A stretch of 64,000 nucleotides of DNA, taken from NCBI RefSeq assembly GCF_030123065.1, contig NZ_CP126093.1, positions 1,120,001 to 1,184,000 on the forward strand, written 5' to 3'. A program made the position numbers and the translations under genes. Source of the DNA: Neobacillus sp. DY30 (lineage in GTDB: Bacteria > Bacillota > Bacilli > Bacillales > Cytobacillaceae). The notes beneath the pieces were generated by a model, which saw only the letters and a program-made list of their open reading frames with translations, had not been told where the DNA came from and did not search any database. This document shows, one piece after another, positions 16,751-25,559 of the stretch (within the stretch, counting starts at the first letter, position 1; every line of letters starts with the position of its first letter).

Positions 16751-18658
16751 TAGAAGCCTTAAACTGTTAAGAATCACAAGAATAGTGCTGCCTTCATGCC
16801 CAATGACCCCAAATGGCAAATCCAGTAATTGAAAAAAGTTAGATGAAATTAATACCATGATGACCGTGATAGAGAAGATAACATTTTGTTTAATAATTCG
16901 ATTCATACGTTGAGATAGATGAATAGCCTCGGCTATTCTTGGTAAATCATTTTTCATTAGAACTACATCCGCTGTTTCAAGGGCTACATCCGATCCCTCC
17001 CCCATGGCGATTCCAACATTTGCAATTGCTAAAGCCGGAGCGTCATTGATTCCATCGCCAACCATCGCAATGGTTCCGTATTTCTCTTTTAATACTTTAA
17101 GCTGCTCCACTTTTTCTTCAGGAAGACATTCCGCAAAGTACTGATCCACATGACTTTCTGCTGCAATCGCGTTGGCTGTTTTCTCACTATCACCAGTGAG
17201 CATAACCGTGTAAATACCTTGTTTCTTTAAATGATCGATGGCAAGTTTGGTTTCTTGTCTAACCACATCTTTTAAAGCAATCATCGCAGCTAAACAATCG
17301 TTTACTTGTACAAAAACAAGTGTATTTCCTTGACTTGCAAGGTTAACTGCTTTGCCGTCAGCGAATGACAGTGCAGCCTCTTTCCCAACAAAATCTGCTT
17401 TTCCTATTTTCCACTGCTCTCCACCTATTTCCGCTTTAATACCCCATCCAGAGACATCCTCAAGGTTTTCGGGGTGAAGGAGATTCCGGTCAAGATTAGC
17501 TTTCACATATTTTACAATCGATTGTGCTAGAGGGTGATTGGATTGATTTTCTATTGAAGCGACTTTCCATAAAAGGTCAACTTCCACAAAATTTTCATTG
17601 ATGATAATTTCCGTAACCTCAGGTTTTCCTTTCGTGAGCGTACCGGTTTTGTCGAACGCAATAGCTTTTAAGTGGCTCAAATTCTCTAAGTGTACGCCGC
17701 CTTTGACTAATATACCGCGTTTTGCACCATTTGAGATGGCCGACAGTGTTGCAGGCATAATGGAAGCAACAAGGGCACATGGTGAAGCAACAACTAATAA
17801 AATCATGGCACGATAAAACGACTCATTCCAGGTCCAGTCAAGCAAGAAATAGGGCAGAAACATCATCAATAAAACCACTGCTAAAACCGTTTTTACATAG
17901 GTACCTTCAAAACGTTCAATAAACAGTTGTGAAGGAGACTTTTCACTTTGGGCAGATTGTACAAGCTCAATAATTTTATGAAAAAGTGTTTCATTACTAG
18001 CCTTTGTTGTTTGGACAGTAATAGCCCCAGTTAAATTCACCGTACCTGCATAGACTTCCATTTCTAGCGCTTTTGAAACAGGCATCGATTCTCCTGTAAT
18101 CGCAGCTTCATCAATGTTTGTTTGTCCCTTCTTGATGACACCATCAGAAGGTATTCTTTCCCCAGGCTTTACAAGAATATGGTCTCCGACATTCAGTTCG
18201 GAAACAGGAACACGCCTTTCCACCCCATTATTAATTAGAAGAGCTTCTTCTGGCTGAAGCTTCATTAGTGAGGAAATCTCTTTATGGCTCTTGTTCATGG
18301 TATAAGTTTCTAGTGCACCACTGACAGCAAAAATAAAAATGAGAATGGCCCCTTCTGTCCAGTAGCCAATAATCGCGGATCCAATCGCAGCAAAAATCAT
18401 CAGCATTTCAACGTTTAATTCTTTATTTTCATACGTAGCTTCAATTCCTTCTTTTGCTTTAGCAAAGCCGCCAATCACAAAAGCCAATAAATAAAAGATA
18501 ATGGAAGCTACATGGTCATTCATTTTGTCCGAAATCCATCCAGCTGCAATGAAAACACCGCTTAAACCAGCCGCAATCAATTCTGCATGAGGTTTAATTT
18601 TTTCTATAATCCCTACCTTGGGTATTACCTTTGATAATCTCTTAGCATCTGTACTCAT
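16742..18658 (-). CDS. zosA: P1B-type metal-transporting ATPase, ZosA-like
   Basis: A 638-residue heavy-metal P-type ATPase. Actuator motif TGES, CPx motif SPCALV in the sixth helix, phosphorylation motif DKTGTLTKG, and GDGINDAPA in the hinge. No N-terminal metal-binding (GMxC) domain is present: the protein begins with a short charged segment and goes straight to membrane helices. The C-terminus (PFGVIGHEGSTILVILNSLR) closely resembles B. subtilis ZosA (637 residues), a peroxide-inducible zinc transporter. Zinc is therefore the likely metal, but CadA-like specificity cannot be excluded. Monocistronic; inserted relative to the yfk order of B. subtilis. Confidence 0.88.
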   Translation of the reverse strand: MSTDAKRLSKVIPKVGIIEKIKPHAELIAAGLSGVFIAAGWISDKMNDHVASIIFYLLAFVIGGFAKAKEGIEATYENKELNVEMLMIFAAIGSAIIGYWTEGAILIFIFAVSGALETYTMNKSHKEISSLMKLQPEEALLINNGVERRVPVSELNVGDHILVKPGERIPSDGVIKKGQTNIDEAAITGESMPVSKALEMEVYAGTVNLTGAITVQTTKASNETLFHKIIELVQSAQSEKSPSQLFIERFEGTYVKTVLAVVLLMMFLPYFLLDWTWNESFYRAMILLVVASPCALVASIMPATLSAISNGAKRGILVKGGVHLENLSHLKAIAFDKTGTLTKGKPEVTEIIINENFVEVDLLWKVASIENQSNHPLAQSIVKYVKANLDRNLLHPENLEDVSGWGIKAEIGGEQWKIGKADFVGKEAALSFADGKAVNLASQGNTLVFVQVNDCLAAMIALKDVVRQETKLAIDHLKKQGIYTVMLTGDSEKTANAIAAESHVDQYFAECLPEEKVEQLKVLKEKYGTIAMVGDGINDAPALAIANVGIAMGEGSDVALETADVVLMKNDLPRIAEAIHLSQRMNRIIKQNVIFSITVIMVLISSNFFQLLDLPFGVIGHEGSTILVILNSLRLLKN

Positions 18659-18721
18659 TTTCAGTTCCCTCCCCCTAATTGAGAAAAATAATCAAAATCA
18701 TTACCCCTAAAAAACACGAAA

Positions 18722-18745
18722 GCTGTCATCAATTAAGATGACAGC
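18722..18745 (-). terminator. Probable terminator of yfkF-like gene
   Basis: A 9-bp stem GCTGTCATC / GATGACAGC with a 6-base loop. On the minus strand it is followed by TTTCGTGTTTTTT. It lies about 90 bases past the MFS stop and before the zosA coding region. Confidence 0.65.
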
Positions 18746-18834
18746 AGTCTTCCAAAAACAATTATTAGATTAATTTAATTCTATTTTATCATATAGTCTA
18801 TGTTTATTATATATAAATGCTCCAAAATATTTAG

Positions 18835-20013
18835 TTAAGAATGATACTGCTCTGCCATAGAAAATGTCTTTTTCCCAAATACATAAATAACGATTGATAA
18901 AATTAACAGCATGGTACTGATAATATAAAAAAAGCTTATACTTTCGAAATATTGAATGAAAAGACCGCCGATGATTGGACCGCTTAAGCTTCCTAAGCTA
19001 AAAAAGATTCCACATAATAAATTTCCTGTCGCCAATAAATTTTTAGGCACTAAATCTGTCATGTAGCTGATTCCAAGAGAAAATGTCGATCCAACTGCCA
19101 TTCCTGATAAAAGCACAGAGATGAAGAGCCCTGCAAAGTACTGTTCAAATATACTTGCAGCAGAAAAGCTTAAGAAACCAAGAAGTAATACAATCATCAG
19201 GATATTTCTTCTCCCATACTTGTCGCTTAGGACACCTAATGGCAGCTGTGTGATAATACTTCCAATGGCAAAGGCGGTTAACACTAGGGAGACACTCGCT
19301 ACGTTAATATCACTTCTTAAAGCATAAACCGGAAAGCTGCCGTTTAAAGAGGACTCTAAGAAACCGTAGCAGAAAGGCGGAAGAAAGGCGACCCAGCCAT
19401 ATTTCATTGTTTTTCTAAAGCGCTTGATTGTATTGAAAAATGAATTTATCTCAACATCCTGTTCTGGAAACTCATTCTTTAATGCAAATACAAATACCCA
19501 GCCGATCAAACATAAAATAGAGGATACGATAAACGGTAATGCCTGATTAATATTTACTAGCGGGGTCATTAAAGGTCCGCTTGCAAAGCCGATCCCGAAA
19601 AATAATCCATACAATGAAATATTACGTCCTCTTTTTTCGCTTGGAGACGAGGAGGTAATCCAGGTTTGAGTGGCGAAATGCAAGGCGTGGTCACCAACAC
19701 CGATTAAAGCACGTAAACAAAACCAAAACCAAAAGGATTTCCATAATGGAAACAATGCGAGTGCCACAACCACAATCCCTCCGCCGATAATAATGGTTGG
19801 TTTATACCCATATTTTCGCAGCGGTGCTTCCATAAAAGGAGAAACAAGAAGGATTCCGATATAGAGTGCCGTGGCGTTCAATCCATTTAGAGAGGAAGAA
19901 ACCCCGCTTTGTTCAAAAATCACGGCGATTAGTGGAAGCAGCATTCCTTGGGAAAAGCCCGAAATCGCAACTATTGTCACTAAAACCCATAACCGATTGT
20001 TATTTTTATTCAT
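18835..20013 (-). CDS. yfkF: MFS transporter, YfkF-like
   Basis: A 392-residue, 12-helix major facilitator. The loop 2-3 signature is degenerate (MEAPLRKYGYKPT) and loop 8-9 carries GVLSDKYGRRN. The N-terminus (MNKNNNRLWVLVTIVAISGF) and the position between zosA/yfkH and the calcium exchanger gene match B. subtilis YfkF (391 residues). The start follows TTAACGAGGTTAATGT on the minus strand. The substrate is unknown. It is transcribed divergently from the exchanger gene across a 184-base region in which I see no clear operator. Confidence 0.8.
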   Translation of the reverse strand: MNKNNNRLWVLVTIVAISGFSQGMLLPLIAVIFEQSGVSSSLNGLNATALYIGILLVSPFMEAPLRKYGYKPTIIIGGGIVVVALALFPLWKSFWFWFCLRALIGVGDHALHFATQTWITSSSPSEKRGRNISLYGLFFGIGFASGPLMTPLVNINQALPFIVSSILCLIGWVFVFALKNEFPEQDVEINSFFNTIKRFRKTMKYGWVAFLPPFCYGFLESSLNGSFPVYALRSDINVASVSLVLTAFAIGSIITQLPLGVLSDKYGRRNILMIVLLLGFLSFSAASIFEQYFAGLFISVLLSGMAVGSTFSLGISYMTDLVPKNLLATGNLLCGIFFSLGSLSGPIIGGLFIQYFESISFFYIISTMLLILSIVIYVFGKKTFSMAEQYHS

Positions 20014-20197
20014 ACATTAACCTCGTTAGTTTGATTAATCCACCCATTCGATGGTATCGGGAAAATAGAGCATTTGCAAGAAGAATGTTCTTCAAACATG
20101 TTAGATAACAGAAAAATAGGGAACTCTCATTATGTGAGGAATTTTTATACACCTTTTACATATTTATTTTCTATGTTAGCGTTTAGGAGGAAAAACA

Positions 20198-21250
20198 GTG
20201 GAAAAAATTTTTATGCTGCTTACTTTTATTGGAGTTCCGCTTTCAGTGATTGGGACACTCATGCATTGGCCAACCATGATCCTTTTTATTGTTTACTGTG
20301 TTTCCATTATCGCCCTTGCAAGTTATATGGGGAGGGCAACTGAAAGTTTAGCAATTGTTGCCGGACCGCGTGTAGGAGGTCTCTTGAATGCTACATTTGG
20401 AAATGCAGTTGAATTAATTATATCCATTTTTGCTTTAAAAGAAGGATTGGTTGGGGTTGTGCTTGCTTCCTTGACAGGGTCGGTCTTAGGTAATCTTCTC
20501 CTTGTAGCTGGATTATCTTTTTTTGTCGGAGGGTTAAAATTTAAAAGGCAGACTTTTAATGTACATGATGCAAGGCATAATTCCGGTCTGCTAATGTTTG
20601 CTGTAATTGTAGCTTTTGTTGTTCCAGAAGTTTTTTCGATGGAAATGAATGAATCAAAAACGCTTACACTCAGTATTGGAATATCCATTATTCTCATCTT
20701 ACTTTATCTCGCTGCTCTTTTCTTTAAACTGGTAACACATCGCGGGGTTTATCAAAGTGAAAATGCTGAAAAACATCATGAGGAAGTACCGGAGTGGGGG
20801 AAAGGGAAGGCAATTGGAGTTCTTTTAGCCGCTACTTTAGCTGTTGCCTACATTTCTGAGAATCTGGTTCATACCTTTGAATTTGTAGCAGAATCATTTG
20901 GCTGGACGGAGTTATTTATTGGGGTAATTATCGTTGCCATTGTCGGTAATGCGGCGGAACATGCCTCTGCCATTGTCATGGCATTTAAAAATAAAATGGA
21001 TATTGCAGTGGAAATTGCCATTGGATCCACCTTGCAGATTGCTATGTTTGTTGCGCCGGTGCTAGTCTTAATTTCTCTTTTCTTTACGGAAACTATGCCG
21101 CTTGTTTTCACCATGCCGGAATTAATTGCAATGGTAACCTCTGTACTATTGATGGTTGTGATTTCCAACGACGGAGAATCCAACTGGTTTGAGGGACTGA
21201 CCCTTCTTGCTGCCTATTTCATTATGGGAATTGGATTCTTCCTGCTATAA
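20198..21250 (+). CDS. chaA: Ca2+/H+ antiporter, CAX family (YfkE/ChaA)
   Basis: A 350-residue exchanger with about 11 membrane helices. The two alpha-repeats of the CAX family are visible: GGLLNATFGNAVELIISIFA (near residue 60) and VGNAAEHASAIVMAFKNKMD (near 245), each with the conserved acidic residue in GNAxE. It exports calcium in exchange for protons. It starts at a GTG with TTAGGAGGAA upstream. Length and order match B. subtilis YfkE (351 residues), whose structure shows the same repeats. It has its own strong terminator. Confidence 0.93.
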   Translation: MEKIFMLLTFIGVPLSVIGTLMHWPTMILFIVYCVSIIALASYMGRATESLAIVAGPRVGGLLNATFGNAVELIISIFALKEGLVGVVLASLTGSVLGNLLLVAGLSFFVGGLKFKRQTFNVHDARHNSGLLMFAVIVAFVVPEVFSMEMNESKTLTLSIGISIILILLYLAALFFKLVTHRGVYQSENAEKHHEEVPEWGKGKAIGVLLAATLAVAYISENLVHTFEFVAESFGWTELFIGVIIVAIVGNAAEHASAIVMAFKNKMDIAVEIAIGSTLQIAMFVAPVLVLISLFFTETMPLVFTMPELIAMVTSVLLMVVISNDGESNWFEGLTLLAAYFIMGIGFFLL

Positions 21251-21262
21251 AAAGTCAAACGT

Positions 21263-21298
21263 AAAAAGACTCTGAGCCGTAAGGCACCAGAGTCTTTT
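21263..21298 (+). terminator. Terminator of the Ca2+/H+ antiporter gene
   Basis: Stem AAAAGACTCTG / CAGAGTCTTTT with an inner GCC-GTAA-GGC hairpin and a T-rich tail. Confidence 0.9.
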
Positions 21299-21339
21299 AT
21301 TTATTATTCATTTCGATGTAAGAGTAAATTTTTTACCTG

Positions 21340-21348
21340 TGCTATAAT
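21340..21348 (+). promoter_or_regulatory. Extended -10 promoter candidate for the yczE-like gene
   Basis: TGCTATAAT is a perfect extended -10 element. No clear -35 is seen, as is common with extended -10 promoters. The implied 5' leader to the ATG at 21599 is about 240 bases. It contains no aptamer I recognise and no supported gene. Confidence 0.5.
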
Positions 21349-21598
21349 AGTTAAGCATTATGTGGTTGCGGGTAAAACCAATCGCGTTTCTTGGGATCAT
21401 CAATCACCAACCTTCATGTTCAATTTATAATAGAAAAACACGAGTGTTGAATTTCATATATGAGTGGAATCCCAACCTCCTTAATGTAAATGGTTCGTCG
21501 ATTGATTACTGCCCTCCTTTTTTTAAGGTTAAGTATATTATAATTGTTTAATTGAATTTTGTAAATGTTCTGATTATTATTTTTTTAAGGAGATAAAA

Positions 21599-22228
21599 AT
21601 GGCATTATTATATCGTATTCTTTTCTTTATAAAAGGGTTAACCATTATGACTTTTGGTGTCTGTTTAACCATAAAAGCAGAGCTCGGGGTTGGGGCTTGG
21701 GATGCATTAAATGTTGCCCTGACCGAATGGATTGGTCTGACGATAGGAACATGGATCATCATTGATGGAGCAGTGTTAATAGTAGTAAATTCATTATTAG
21801 TGAAGAGAAAACCTGAAATATTATCGATTCTAACCATTATTTTGATTGGATCTTTAGTTGACTTATGGATGTATATTGTATTTGAGTCAATAGAATTCAA
21901 TGGGATTTTCGCTAAAGTTGTTACGTTAGTGCTGGGAATTTTCATCATTGGGCTGGGTGCTGCGATTTATTTGCAGGCAAAGTTTCCGTCAAGTCCGATT
22001 GATTCATTTATGATGGCCATTAGAGAACGATTTCGCGTTAATTTAATGATGGCGAAGACGATTGGAGAATTAGTCGCTTTGATTCCGGCGCTGATTCTTC
22101 AAGGACCCATTGGTGTCGGTACCATCATTATTACATTTACAATCGGCCCCTTTGTACAACTGTGTTTCCCTTATTTTGAAAAATTAATGAATCGACTGTT
22201 AGATGGGAAATTACAGGAGAAATATTGA
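21599..22228 (+). CDS. YczE/YyaS/YitT family membrane protein
   Basis: A 209-residue protein with five or six membrane helices. Family marks are the N-terminal MTFGVCLTIKAELGVGAWDA and, near residue 140, FPSSPIDSFMMAIRERF. Members such as B. subtilis YczE are membrane proteins of unknown mechanism; YczE influences lipopeptide production there. AAGGAG lies six bases before the ATG. It sits between yfkE- and yfkD-like genes, an insertion relative to B. subtilis, and has an unusually long leader. Confidence 0.8.
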   Translation: MALLYRILFFIKGLTIMTFGVCLTIKAELGVGAWDALNVALTEWIGLTIGTWIIIDGAVLIVVNSLLVKRKPEILSILTIILIGSLVDLWMYIVFESIEFNGIFAKVVTLVLGIFIIGLGAAIYLQAKFPSSPIDSFMMAIRERFRVNLMMAKTIGELVALIPALILQGPIGVGTIIITFTIGPFVQLCFPYFEKLMNRLLDGKLQEKY

Positions 22229-22318
22229 AATGTTTTGTGGGAATGGATAAAACTTTTCAACTCCGAAAACACTATGAGCAGACTTATTACTGCTATATTG
22301 TGAAAGGAGTTTTTCTTT

Positions 22319-23128
22319 GTGAAAAAATTATTTCCTGTCGTAGTAGCGCTGTTACTACTGCTGGCTTTCCTGCCGACAGCATCTGCTGAAAACAAAATTG
22401 CTAAAAAAGCACCTGTAAACTATCAGATACCGCCTTCAGTTCGTAATATTACGAAGGAAAATACGTATCCTAATTCGACTCAGGACCTGCCAACTTTGCA
22501 GCCCAGCGAATTAACGAAGAAGCTGATAGACTCTTCTAATGTCAAAATTGAAAATCCGGATTTAATCCGTATGTTAAATGAGTCCAGCATTAATAGTACA
22601 CCTTTTGCCCTTGGTTATCGAGCAATCGTTTACCTCGGTCAGTGGCCATTGAATTATGAATCCACAGAAACAGCACCGAACTGGGAATATCAAAAGATTA
22701 ATACAAACTATTATGATAATCGCGGCGGAAAGGTACCTTACCAGATTCATTATGTACAGGAGGCACAAAAAATTATCCGCGGCGGGTTAACAGCAAAGAT
22801 TGAAAATGCAGAACATGTTAAAAAAATGATGCTTCTAAAGGCTATGGAAAAAACACGTTTACCGCTTGCATTCGACACCATTATTGGTGCGGGAACGAAA
22901 AACGACCATGTCTACAATATTCCTGTCAACCGCTTAGGATACTTATATGCTTACGCACCGGCAGTGAACGAAAAAGGGAAAGTCACTTATGGAGAAGTAT
23001 ATTTAATGCTTAAGGGAAGTAAAAAAGTCATCGTTATTAAAAATGTAACCTCACAAGGAATCGGCGCATGGATTCCTGTTCAAGACCATGTTTCATTTGG
23101 TTTTGCTGCCTCAGAAAGACCAAGATGA
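22319..23128 (+). CDS. yfkD: YfkD-like exported protein
   Basis: A 269-residue protein with a clear signal peptide: MKKLFPVVVALLLLLAFLPT then ASA before the probable cleavage. GTG start with GAAAGGAG upstream. The mature part has no cysteine motif or known catalytic signature; segments such as IIGAGTKNDHVYNIPVNRLG resemble B. subtilis YfkD (264 residues), an uncharacterised conserved protein. The context (yfk order) supports the assignment. Likely extracytoplasmic; sporulation-related roles have been suggested for this region, but nothing in the sequence shows it. Confidence 0.82.
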   Translation: MKKLFPVVVALLLLLAFLPTASAENKIAKKAPVNYQIPPSVRNITKENTYPNSTQDLPTLQPSELTKKLIDSSNVKIENPDLIRMLNESSINSTPFALGYRAIVYLGQWPLNYESTETAPNWEYQKINTNYYDNRGGKVPYQIHYVQEAQKIIRGGLTAKIENAEHVKKMMLLKAMEKTRLPLAFDTIIGAGTKNDHVYNIPVNRLGYLYAYAPAVNEKGKVTYGEVYLMLKGSKKVIVIKNVTSQGIGAWIPVQDHVSFGFAASERPR

Positions 23129-23136
23129 TTTTGGGG

Positions 23137-23163
23137 AAGAACTCCTTATTGGGGTTCTTTTTT
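23137..23163 (+). terminator. Terminator of yfkD
   Basis: Stem AAGAACTCC / GGGGTTCTT (one G-T pair) with a 5-base loop and a T tract, right after the yfkD stop. Confidence 0.85.
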
Positions 23164-23216
23164 GAAATGAAAAGCAGAAAATGCTAAGATGTTGAAATGG
23201 AAGGGAGAGAAATCAT

Positions 23217-23414
23217 TTGGGTAGTCCGACTCACGATAAAAATGCACAAGTTAGTTTTTTAAAACAGCGATTAAACATGTTTCTAGATGTATTGGACGCA
23301 ATTGATCCAGAGGATACGGATCTTGATGATATTGACAACTTAATCAAAATGATTGATGAGTTAGAATCAAAGTGTAAGGAATTCAATCATCGTGAAGCAC
23401 CAGAGTCTGTATAG
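23217..23414 (+). CDS. SE1561-family small acidic protein
   Basis: A 65-residue soluble acidic protein with a TTG start and AAGGGAGAG upstream. It has the pattern QVSFLKQRLNMFLDVLDAID then DLDDIDNLIKMIDELESKC, typical of a small conserved Firmicutes family known as SE1561. Function unknown. It lies between yfkD and fumA with its own terminator. Confidence 0.8.
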   Translation: MGSPTHDKNAQVSFLKQRLNMFLDVLDAIDPEDTDLDDIDNLIKMIDELESKCKEFNHREAPESV

Positions 23415-23433
23415 TTACAGGCTCTTTTTTTTG
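23402..23433 (+). terminator. Terminator overlapping the end of the SE1561 gene
   Basis: Stem AGAGTCTGTA / TACAGGCTCT (one G-T pair) with a TAGT loop and eight T. The stop codon lies in the loop. Confidence 0.85.
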
Positions 23434-23542
23434 AAAACCTTTACCTTTAAAAGATTTGTTTATAGGAGTATAATAATAATTGTCGAATAGTTGTAATTTT
23501 TAAATAGGTTGCGAATCGGACATGGGGAAAGGGGTATATTAG

Positions 23543-25087
23543 GTGAATATCGAGAAATTTCAGGAGAGCATGTACAAGTTAGTAGTTGAAACTTCTACAA
23601 AGCTGCCAAAGGATGTACGCCGTGCGGTGAAGGCGGCAAAGGAAAAGGAAAACGCAGGTACGAGTGCAGCAATGAGCCTTGCTACCATCACCAATAACAT
23701 TAAAATGGCAGATGACCAAGTTTCACCTATTTGTCAGGATACCGGATTACCAACTTTTAAAATTAAAACACCTGTAGGGGTAAATCAATTAGAAATAAAA
23801 GAGGCGATTAAAAATGCAATCGTAATCGCCACAAAAGAAGGAAAGCTGCGACCAAACTCTGTTGATTCATTGACTGGTGAAAACAGCGGCGACAACCTTG
23901 GTGCAGGTTTGCCGGTTATGAAATTTGACCAATGGGAAAAAGATTATATCGACGTCCGTCTAATTTTAAAAGGCGGCGGCTGTGAAAATAAAAACATCCA
24001 GTATAGTCTTCCATGTGAATTAGAGGGACTTGGAAGAGCCGGACGTGACCTTGATGGTATTCGAAAATGTATCATGCATTCTGTTTACCAAGCACAAGGA
24101 CAAGGCTGCAGCGCTGGTTTTATCGGAGTAGGCATCGGCGGCGACCGTTCATCAGGCTATGACTTAGCAAAAGAACAGCTATTCCGCTCTTTAGACGATG
24201 TTAATCCAAATGAAGATTTACGTGCTCTAGAAGAGTATGTGTTAGAAAATGCGAATAAATTGGGTATCGGCACAATGGGCTTTGGCGGAGAAGCAACTTT
24301 ATTGGGATGTAAAGTAGGAGTGATGAATCGAATTCCTGCAAGCTTCTATGTTTCTGTTGCTTACAATTGCTGGGCATTCCGTCGTTTGGGTGTAAGTGTG
24401 GATCCTGTTTCAGGAGAAATAAATGAGTGGATGTACCAGGAAGGCGATTTGATTGATTTCACTGAATCAGATGCGGAAAAAGAAACTGCTGCCGCGCGTG
24501 CTAATGACGTTATTACACTACAAGCACCAATTAGTGAAGAACAAATTCGTCAGTTAAAGGTAGGGGACGTTGTCCAAATTAACGGTATGATGTACACCGG
24601 CCGTGACGCCATTCATAAATACTTATCTGATCACGATTCTCCAGTTGATTTAAATGGACAAGTCATTTATCACTGTGGTCCGGTAATGCTGAAAGATAAA
24701 GATGGAGTTTGGCATGTTAAGGCAGCAGGTCCAACTACAAGTATTCGTGAGGAGCCATACCAAGGCGATATCATGAAGAAGTTTGGTATCCGTGCCGTAA
24801 TCGGAAAAGGCGGAATGGGTCCTCGTACACTGGCTGCACTTAAAGAGCATGGTGGCGTTTATCTAAACGCTATCGGAGGTGCGGCACAGTATTATGCAGA
24901 TTGTATCAAGGGTGTTGAAGGTGTCGACCTCATGCAATTCGGTATCCCTGAAGCTATGTGGCACCTGCGAGTAGAAGGCTTCACCGCTGTCGTAACCATG
25001 GATTCACATGGAAACAGCTTGCATGCAGATGTCGATAAGTCTTCACTGGAGAAATTGGCACAGTTTAAGGATAAGGTGTTTAATTAA
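23543..25087 (+). CDS. fumA: Class I (iron-sulfur) fumarate hydratase
   Basis: A 514-residue enzyme that hydrates fumarate to malate in the citric acid cycle. It is of the single-chain class I type: the N-terminal alpha-like part holds the cluster cysteines (SPICQDTGLPTF, KGGGCENKN, AQGQGCSAGFIG) and the C-terminal beta-like part has GRDAIHKYL and KGGMGPRT. It uses a labile 4Fe-4S cluster, unlike the class II FumC of B. subtilis. GTG start with AAAGGGGT upstream. Monocistronic, with a terminator behind it. Confidence 0.93.
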   Translation: MNIEKFQESMYKLVVETSTKLPKDVRRAVKAAKEKENAGTSAAMSLATITNNIKMADDQVSPICQDTGLPTFKIKTPVGVNQLEIKEAIKNAIVIATKEGKLRPNSVDSLTGENSGDNLGAGLPVMKFDQWEKDYIDVRLILKGGGCENKNIQYSLPCELEGLGRAGRDLDGIRKCIMHSVYQAQGQGCSAGFIGVGIGGDRSSGYDLAKEQLFRSLDDVNPNEDLRALEEYVLENANKLGIGTMGFGGEATLLGCKVGVMNRIPASFYVSVAYNCWAFRRLGVSVDPVSGEINEWMYQEGDLIDFTESDAEKETAAARANDVITLQAPISEEQIRQLKVGDVVQINGMMYTGRDAIHKYLSDHDSPVDLNGQVIYHCGPVMLKDKDGVWHVKAAGPTTSIREEPYQGDIMKKFGIRAVIGKGGMGPRTLAALKEHGGVYLNAIGGAAQYYADCIKGVEGVDLMQFGIPEAMWHLRVEGFTAVVTMDSHGNSLHADVDKSSLEKLAQFKDKVFN

Positions 25088-25094
25088 GGTTAGT

Positions 25095-25127
25095 GAGCAG
25101 GCTCCTATTTGGGGGTCTGCTCTTTTT
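25095..25127 (+). terminator. Terminator of fumA
   Basis: Stem GAGCAGGCTCC / GGGGTCTGCTC (imperfect) followed by a T6 tract. Confidence 0.85.
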
Positions 25128-25147
25128 TGTGGGTTGGGGGCTTGTTT

Positions 25148-25417
25148 TGTAAAAGCTGTACGGTTTATTGTAAAAGCTGTACGGTTTATTGTAAAAGCTG
25201 TACGGTTTATTGTAAAAGCTGTACGGTTTATTGTAAAAGCTGTACGGTTTATTGTAAAAACTGTATGGTTTTTCGTAAAGCTGTATGGTTTATTGTAAAA
25301 GCTGTACGGTTTATTGTAAAAACTGTATGGTTTTTCGTAAAGCTGTATGGTTTATTGTAAAAGCTGTACGGTTTAATGTAAAAACTGTACAGTTAATTTT
25401 TAAACTGTAGGGTTTTT
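25148..25417. repeat. 21-bp tandem repeat array, about 13 copies
   Basis: Unit TGTAAAAGCTGTACGGTTTA plus T. Copies 1-5 are identical (25148-25252). Copies 6-8 and 9-11 form a repeated 62-base block in which two units are 21 bases and one is 20. Copy 12 and a worn copy 13 close the array. Each unit is centred on a degenerate palindrome around GTAC; in copy 12 it is perfect (AACTGTACAGTT). Changes on one side (G to A) keep pairing with the T opposite. The unit length is two helical turns. Some frames are open in 7-residue repeats, but none has a ribosome binding site. Could be a protein-binding array or RNA hairpin series. Confidence 0.85.
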
Positions 25418-25559
25418 TTAGGTTAACTCCCGATTCGGACTCCCAAATAGTCTAATTAAAGATTGGTCACCAAATGTTCACAAAGTTCCGGCATTTTAAG
25501 AAGGTAAATGCTTTTTATTATAGAAAAACTAACATCAAACATTTAGAGGAGGAACTTAT

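Noticed and set aside
18660..18710. Fur/Zur/PerR-like box upstream of zosA
   Set aside because: AATAATCAAAATCATT is only partly palindromic and matches none of the three consensus boxes well enough.
21360..21551. 63-codon ORF in the yczE leader
   Set aside because: No ribosome binding site, mixed composition, and no domain pattern. Chance ORF.
25008..25360. Two long open frames with 7-residue repeats (CKSCTVY, KAVRFIV) over the tandem array
   Set aside because: They have no ribosome binding site, one starts inside fumA, and openness follows from a 21-base unit without stop codons. Treated as a repeat, not a gene.
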